Positions 60,967 through 64,000 of a DNA stretch of 64,000 nucleotides are shown in pieces. Numbering within the stretch: the first letter of the stretch is position 1; every line of letters starts with the position of its first letter. The notes beneath the pieces are model-generated. The model was not told where the DNA came from, searched no databases, and was given only the letters and a program-made list of their open reading frames with translations. Both the position numbers and the translations under genes were made by a program. Location: the NCBI RefSeq assembly GCF_026870175.2, contig NZ_CP113977.2:4516708-4580707 (forward strand). The letters are read 5' to 3'. The DNA is from Flavobacterium aestivum (GTDB taxonomy: Bacteria; Bacteroidota; Bacteroidia; Flavobacteriales; Flavobacteriaceae).

Positions 60967-62250
60967 TTACAATTTACCATCTACTCCATCAGTCAAAATC
61001 CCTTTCACGTCATAAAGAACACTACACTTTTTTCTTAGAGAATCAATATCTAAATCCAAAAATTCAGCATGAGCCACACCTAAAACTATAACATCAAAAT
61101 TTACATTAGGTTTTTGATTTACTGTTGTCAAACCATACTCATGATAAACCTCTGCTGGATTAGCCCAAGGATCAAAAATAATCACTTGAATCCCATAATC
61201 TTCTAACGCTTTTATTACATCTACGATTTTGGTATTGCGAACATCAGGACAATTCTCTTTAAAAGTGACTCCCAACATCAACAAACTAGCTCCATTGATA
61301 GTCACCCCTTTTTTTATCATTAATTTGACAACTTGTGAAGCCACATATTCTCCCATACTGTCATTTAAACGACGACCTGCCAATATTATTTCAGGATGAT
61401 ACCCTTTTTCCTGTGCCTTTTGTGCTAAATAATAAGGATCAACTCCTATACAATGTCCGCCAACTAACCCTGGTTTGAACGGTAAAAAATTCCATTTAGT
61501 TCCCGCCGCTTTAAGTACAGCTGCAGTATCAATATCTAAAAGATTGAAGATTTTGGCCAATTCATTTACAAAAGCAATATTGATATCACGTTGTGAATTT
61601 TCAATCACTTTGGCAGCTTCAGCCACTTTTATAGAAGGAGCAAGATGGGTTCCCGCTGTAATAACCGATTGGTACAATTCATTCACTTTTTGACCAATTT
61701 CAGGAGTGGATCCTGAAGTTATTTTTAAAATTTTCTCTACTGTGTGTTCTTTATCCCCTGGATTAATTCGCTCTGGAGAATAGCCCGCGAAGAAATCAAC
61801 ATTAAATTCTAATCCCGAAATTTTTTCTAAAACAGGTACACATTCCTCCTCGGTAACACCTGGATAAACGGTAGATTCATAAATAACAATATCTCCTTTT
61901 TTTAAAACTGAACCAACAGTTTCACTTGATTTATATAAAGGTGTTAAATCTGGGCGATTATTTTTATCTACTGGAGTAGGAACAGTAACAATAAAATAAC
62001 TACAATCCGCTATATCTGCTATTTGCGAAGTGCAATACAGCCCTTTTTTTGTACTCGGTTTTTGAACTAGTACTTTTTGCAAAGTTTCATCATCGACTTC
62101 AAGTGTACTATCGATTCCCGATTGCAATGCTTCTACTCTTGACATATTAATATCAAATCCTACAACCGAAAATTGGGTAGCAAACAATCGAGCCAAAGGC
62201 AAACCTACATAACCTAAACCTATTACTGCAATTTTTATGTCTTTATTCAA
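60967..62250 (-). CDS. UDP-N-acetylhexosamine 6-dehydrogenase (TviB/WbpO-like)
   Basis: A 427-residue nucleotide-sugar dehydrogenase. The N-terminal Rossmann loop is [18 protein letters not shown], substrate and domain segments are [20 protein letters not shown] and [20 protein letters not shown], and the catalytic Cys is Cys267 ([15 protein letters not shown]). [17 protein letters not shown] and the [11 protein letters not shown] form place it with TviB/WbpO/WecC-type enzymes that oxidise UDP-GlcNAc or UDP-GalNAc to the uronic acid, not with the UDP-glucose dehydrogenase encoded next to it. It has its own upstream promoter. Confidence 0.9.
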   Translation of the reverse strand: MNKDIKIAVIGLGYVGLPLARLFATQFSVVGFDINMSRVEALQSGIDSTLEVDDETLQKVLVQKPSTKKGLYCTSQIADIADCSYFIVTVPTPVDKNNRPDLTPLYKSSETVGSVLKKGDIVIYESTVYPGVTEEECVPVLEKISGLEFNVDFFAGYSPERINPGDKEHTVEKILKITSGSTPEIGQKVNELYQSVITAGTHLAPSIKVAEAAKVIENSQRDINIAFVNELAKIFNLLDIDTAAVLKAAGTKWNFLPFKPGLVGGHCIGVDPYYLAQKAQEKGYHPEIILAGRRLNDSMGEYVASQVVKLMIKKGVTINGASLLMLGVTFKENCPDVRNTKIVDVIKALEDYGIQVIIFDPWANPAEVYHEYGLTTVNQKPNVNFDVIVLGVAHAEFLDLDIDSLRKKCSVLYDVKGILTDGVDGKL

Positions 62251-62352
62251 TTTCTTAAACTATTGTTGGATTTATAAAAGCTATTTATAAAAATAAATTC
62301 TCAGAATCTCACTTAATTTGTTTAAGTCATTTTCATTTTCGAATTTAGCGGA

Positions 62353-62386
62353 CAAAGGTACAAAAATAAAAATCCCTTTTATTCAA
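62353..62386 (-). promoter_or_regulatory. Bacteroidota-type promoter of the TviB/WbpO-like gene and downstream unit
   Basis: On the minus strand TTG (62386-62384) is followed after 23 bases by TACCTTTG (62360-62353), agreeing with the TTG-N17-23-TAnnTTTG form known for this phylum. It is the only box in the window with both parts. The predicted start is near 62346, about 95 bases before the coding start. It lies downstream of the terminator of the UDP-glucose dehydrogenase gene, so it probably launches the next transcription unit. Confidence 0.6.
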
Positions 62387-62485
62387 AAAAACATCTTCTA
62401 TGATACAAAAAAAAGATTTTTAAAAACCGTAATTGCAAACAACTAACAGTCAGTAAAAATCTTTTTCTTAATTAACCCCAAAAGT

Positions 62486-62534
62486 AAAAAGTACTTTTTT
62501 TAATGATATTACATTAAATAAAAAGTACTTTTTT
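62486..62534 (-). terminator. Large palindromic hairpin, probable terminator of ugd
   Basis: AAAAAGTACTTTTTT occurs twice (62486-62500 and 62519-62533) and is itself a palindrome around GTAC. The two copies plus flanking TAAT/ATTA pair into one long imperfect hairpin with an 8-base loop and a 2-base bulge. It is 30 bases past the ugd stop and ends in a T-rich run on the minus strand. The double palindrome could also act on the opposite strand. Confidence 0.65.
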
Positions 62535-62563
62535 AAGCAACTTTTTATTACAATTTAAAAACA

Positions 62564-63955
62564 TCAAGATCCAATAGCTTGGTAAACAAAACCTATTTTT
62601 TCTAATTCAATTTTATTGAGTATATTTCTTCCATCAAAAATAAAAGCTGGCTTTTGCATACCTTCATATATTTTTTGCCAATCATAAGTTACAAATTCAT
62701 CCCATTCTGTAAGCACAGCAATTGCGTGGGCTTTCTCACAAGACAAATATGGATCATCAAAAGTAATGATATTATTTGCATTCTCTTCCGCAGTTCTTGT
62801 TTCTAAATAGTCTAAATCTGAAAGAACTTTTTTTCTAGACACTTTAGGATCATAAACGGCAATTTTTGCCTGTTCATTAATCAAATCATTAGCTACATAT
62901 ATCGCAGCCGACTCTCTTGTATCATTAGTATCCTTCTTGAAAGCCCATCCCAAAAAAGTAATCTTTTTATCAGCAACGGTATTATAAAGTGTTTGTACTA
63001 TATTATTAGAAAAACGTCGTTTTTGGTGATCATTCATAATAATCACTTGCTCCCAATAATCGGCTACTTCATTCAATCCATATGATTTTGCGATATAAAC
63101 CAAATTCAGAATATCTTTTTGAAAACATGAACCTCCAAATCCAACAGAAGCCTTAAGGAATTTAGCTCCAATTCGGCTATCCATCCCTATAGCTTTGGCA
63201 ACTTCATTCACATCGGCTCCAGTTTTTTCACAAAGCTCCGACATTGCATTTATGGATGATATTCTTTGTGCCAAAAAAGCATTGGCTGTCAATTTTGACA
63301 ACTCAGATGACCAAACATTTGTTGTTAATATTTTCTCAGGACTAACCCAGTTTGAATACACATTAAACAAAGCTTGAATAGCTTTTTGTCCTTCTACAGA
63401 AGTATCTCCCCCTATTAGAATACGGTCTGGATTTAATAAATCCTGAACTGCTGTTCCCTCAGCCAAAAACTCTGGATTTGACAATATCTGAAATTGAACC
63501 CCATTCCCAGTAGTATCAAGAATGCTCTTTATAGCCTCAGCAGTTCGTACTGGCAATGTAGATTTCTCAACAACTATTTTATTACTTTTAGCAACTTTAG
63601 CAATCTGTCTGGCACATAATTCAATATATTTCAAATCGGCAGCCATTCCTTTTCCTTTTCCGTAAGTCTTGGTAGGTGTATTTACCGATATAAAAATAAT
63701 TTGTGCTTCGTCTATAGCTTTATCCACTTCTGTAGAAAAAAACAAATTTCTTCCTCTAGCTTCGGCAACAATACTATCTAAACCCGGTTCATAAATAGGA
63801 ATATTATCCGTATTTTCATCATTCCATGCTAAAATTCTTTCTTTATTCAGATCTACAACTGTGACTTGAATATGTGGGCATTTTTGCGCAATAACAGCCA
63901 TCGTTGGCCCTCCAACATATCCTGCTCCAATACAACAAATTTTTGTAATTTTCAT
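62564..63955 (-). CDS. ugd: UDP-glucose 6-dehydrogenase, animal-type subfamily
   Basis: A 463-residue enzyme. [20 protein letters not shown] is the NAD loop. [60 protein letters not shown] and [20 protein letters not shown] (catalytic Cys277) follow the animal UGDH pattern closely, including length and Cys position, more than the short bacterial Ugd. It oxidises UDP-glucose to UDP-glucuronate in two NAD steps. The start is at 63955; its promoter probably lies outside the window. Confidence 0.93.
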   Translation of the reverse strand: MKITKICCIGAGYVGGPTMAVIAQKCPHIQVTVVDLNKERILAWNDENTDNIPIYEPGLDSIVAEARGRNLFFSTEVDKAIDEAQIIFISVNTPTKTYGKGKGMAADLKYIELCARQIAKVAKSNKIVVEKSTLPVRTAEAIKSILDTTGNGVQFQILSNPEFLAEGTAVQDLLNPDRILIGGDTSVEGQKAIQALFNVYSNWVSPEKILTTNVWSSELSKLTANAFLAQRISSINAMSELCEKTGADVNEVAKAIGMDSRIGAKFLKASVGFGGSCFQKDILNLVYIAKSYGLNEVADYWEQVIIMNDHQKRRFSNNIVQTLYNTVADKKITFLGWAFKKDTNDTRESAAIYVANDLINEQAKIAVYDPKVSRKKVLSDLDYLETRTAEENANNIITFDDPYLSCEKAHAIAVLTEWDEFVTYDWQKIYEGMQKPAFIFDGRNILNKIELEKIGFVYQAIGS

Positions 63956-64000
63956 ATCTTTATTCTATTTTCTCTATTCTCTAAAATCTATTATTTCCTA

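Larger units (their letters stand above)
62251..62563. other. Gap between the two nucleotide-sugar dehydrogenase genes
   Basis: These 313 bases contain no gene. They hold the terminator of the UDP-glucose dehydrogenase gene (62486-62534) and the promoter of the following unit (62353-62386). The rest is AT-rich without visible structure. Confidence 0.65.

Noticed and set aside
1..64000. tRNA, rRNA, CRISPR arrays, insertion sequences or phage genes
   Set aside because: No cloverleaf-like sequence, regular spaced repeats, transposase or integrase motifs were seen in any gap or frame.

Overview
The window is AT-rich DNA whose genes all lie on the minus strand, so transcription runs from right to left. 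Protein families (UpxY-type NusG paralogue, glycine-rich Wzz, long SLBB-type Wza, animal-like UDP-glucose dehydrogenase) and promoter-like TAnnTTTG boxes point to Bacteroidota, most likely a Flavobacterium or close relative. This assignment rests on pattern recognition, not on a search. The whole 64 kb is one very large surface-polysaccharide locus. I saw no tRNA, rRNA, CRISPR array, insertion sequence or housekeeping gene.

Right end (about 55-64 kb): UDP-glucose dehydrogenase with its own terminator, then a TviB/WbpO-type UDP-HexNAc dehydrogenase, RmlB, an UpxY/RfaH-like antitermination factor, a roughly 300-base leader with an unusual GC-rich structured element, the outer-membrane export protein Wza and the chain-length regulator Wzz.

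Middle (about 26.6-55 kb): a Wzx/Wzy-dependent unit. It opens with a pseudaminic-acid block (PseC, PseA/WbpG-type amidotransferase, HisH-like, HisF-like, PseF, two GNAT acetyltransferases, PseI), then the flippase Wzx, a GT-B protein, a hexapeptide acyltransferase, glycosyltransferases and the polymerase Wzy. A second amidotransferase/HisH/HisF module follows, joined to FnlA, a cupin, FnlB, FnlC and a WbuB-like transferase (UDP-L-FucNAc made and then probably amidinated). After that come a 4-reductase, RmlC, RmlD and RmlA (dTDP-L-rhamnose), a WbpL-like transferase, a PglC-like phosphoglycosyl transferase and a WbpM/PglF-like 4,6-dehydratase. The unit ends at a perfect 14-bp-stem terminator.

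Left (1-26.3 kb): a second unit starts at its own promoter with an ABC polysaccharide exporter (Wzm/Wzt). It continues with three methyltransferases, a long run of GT2 and GT4 glycosyltransferases, a sialic-acid block (NeuA, NeuB, NeuC) with an adjacent GT-B protein, an MBOAT/SGNH-like acylation pair, more glycosyltransferases, and an O-antigen ligase/polymerase cut by the left edge.

The cell therefore seems able to make two different nonulosonic acids (Neu5Ac-type and Pse-type), two acetamidino sugars, L-rhamnose, L-FucNAc and probably D-QuiNAc, and to export glycans by both an ABC-type and a Wzx/Wzy-type route. The points most worth testing are the duplicated amidination modules with degenerate HisF active sites, the incomplete pseudaminate pathway that may borrow its first step from FnlA, the GC-rich leader next to the UpxY-like gene, and the two GT-B proteins that each sit by a nonulosonate block.
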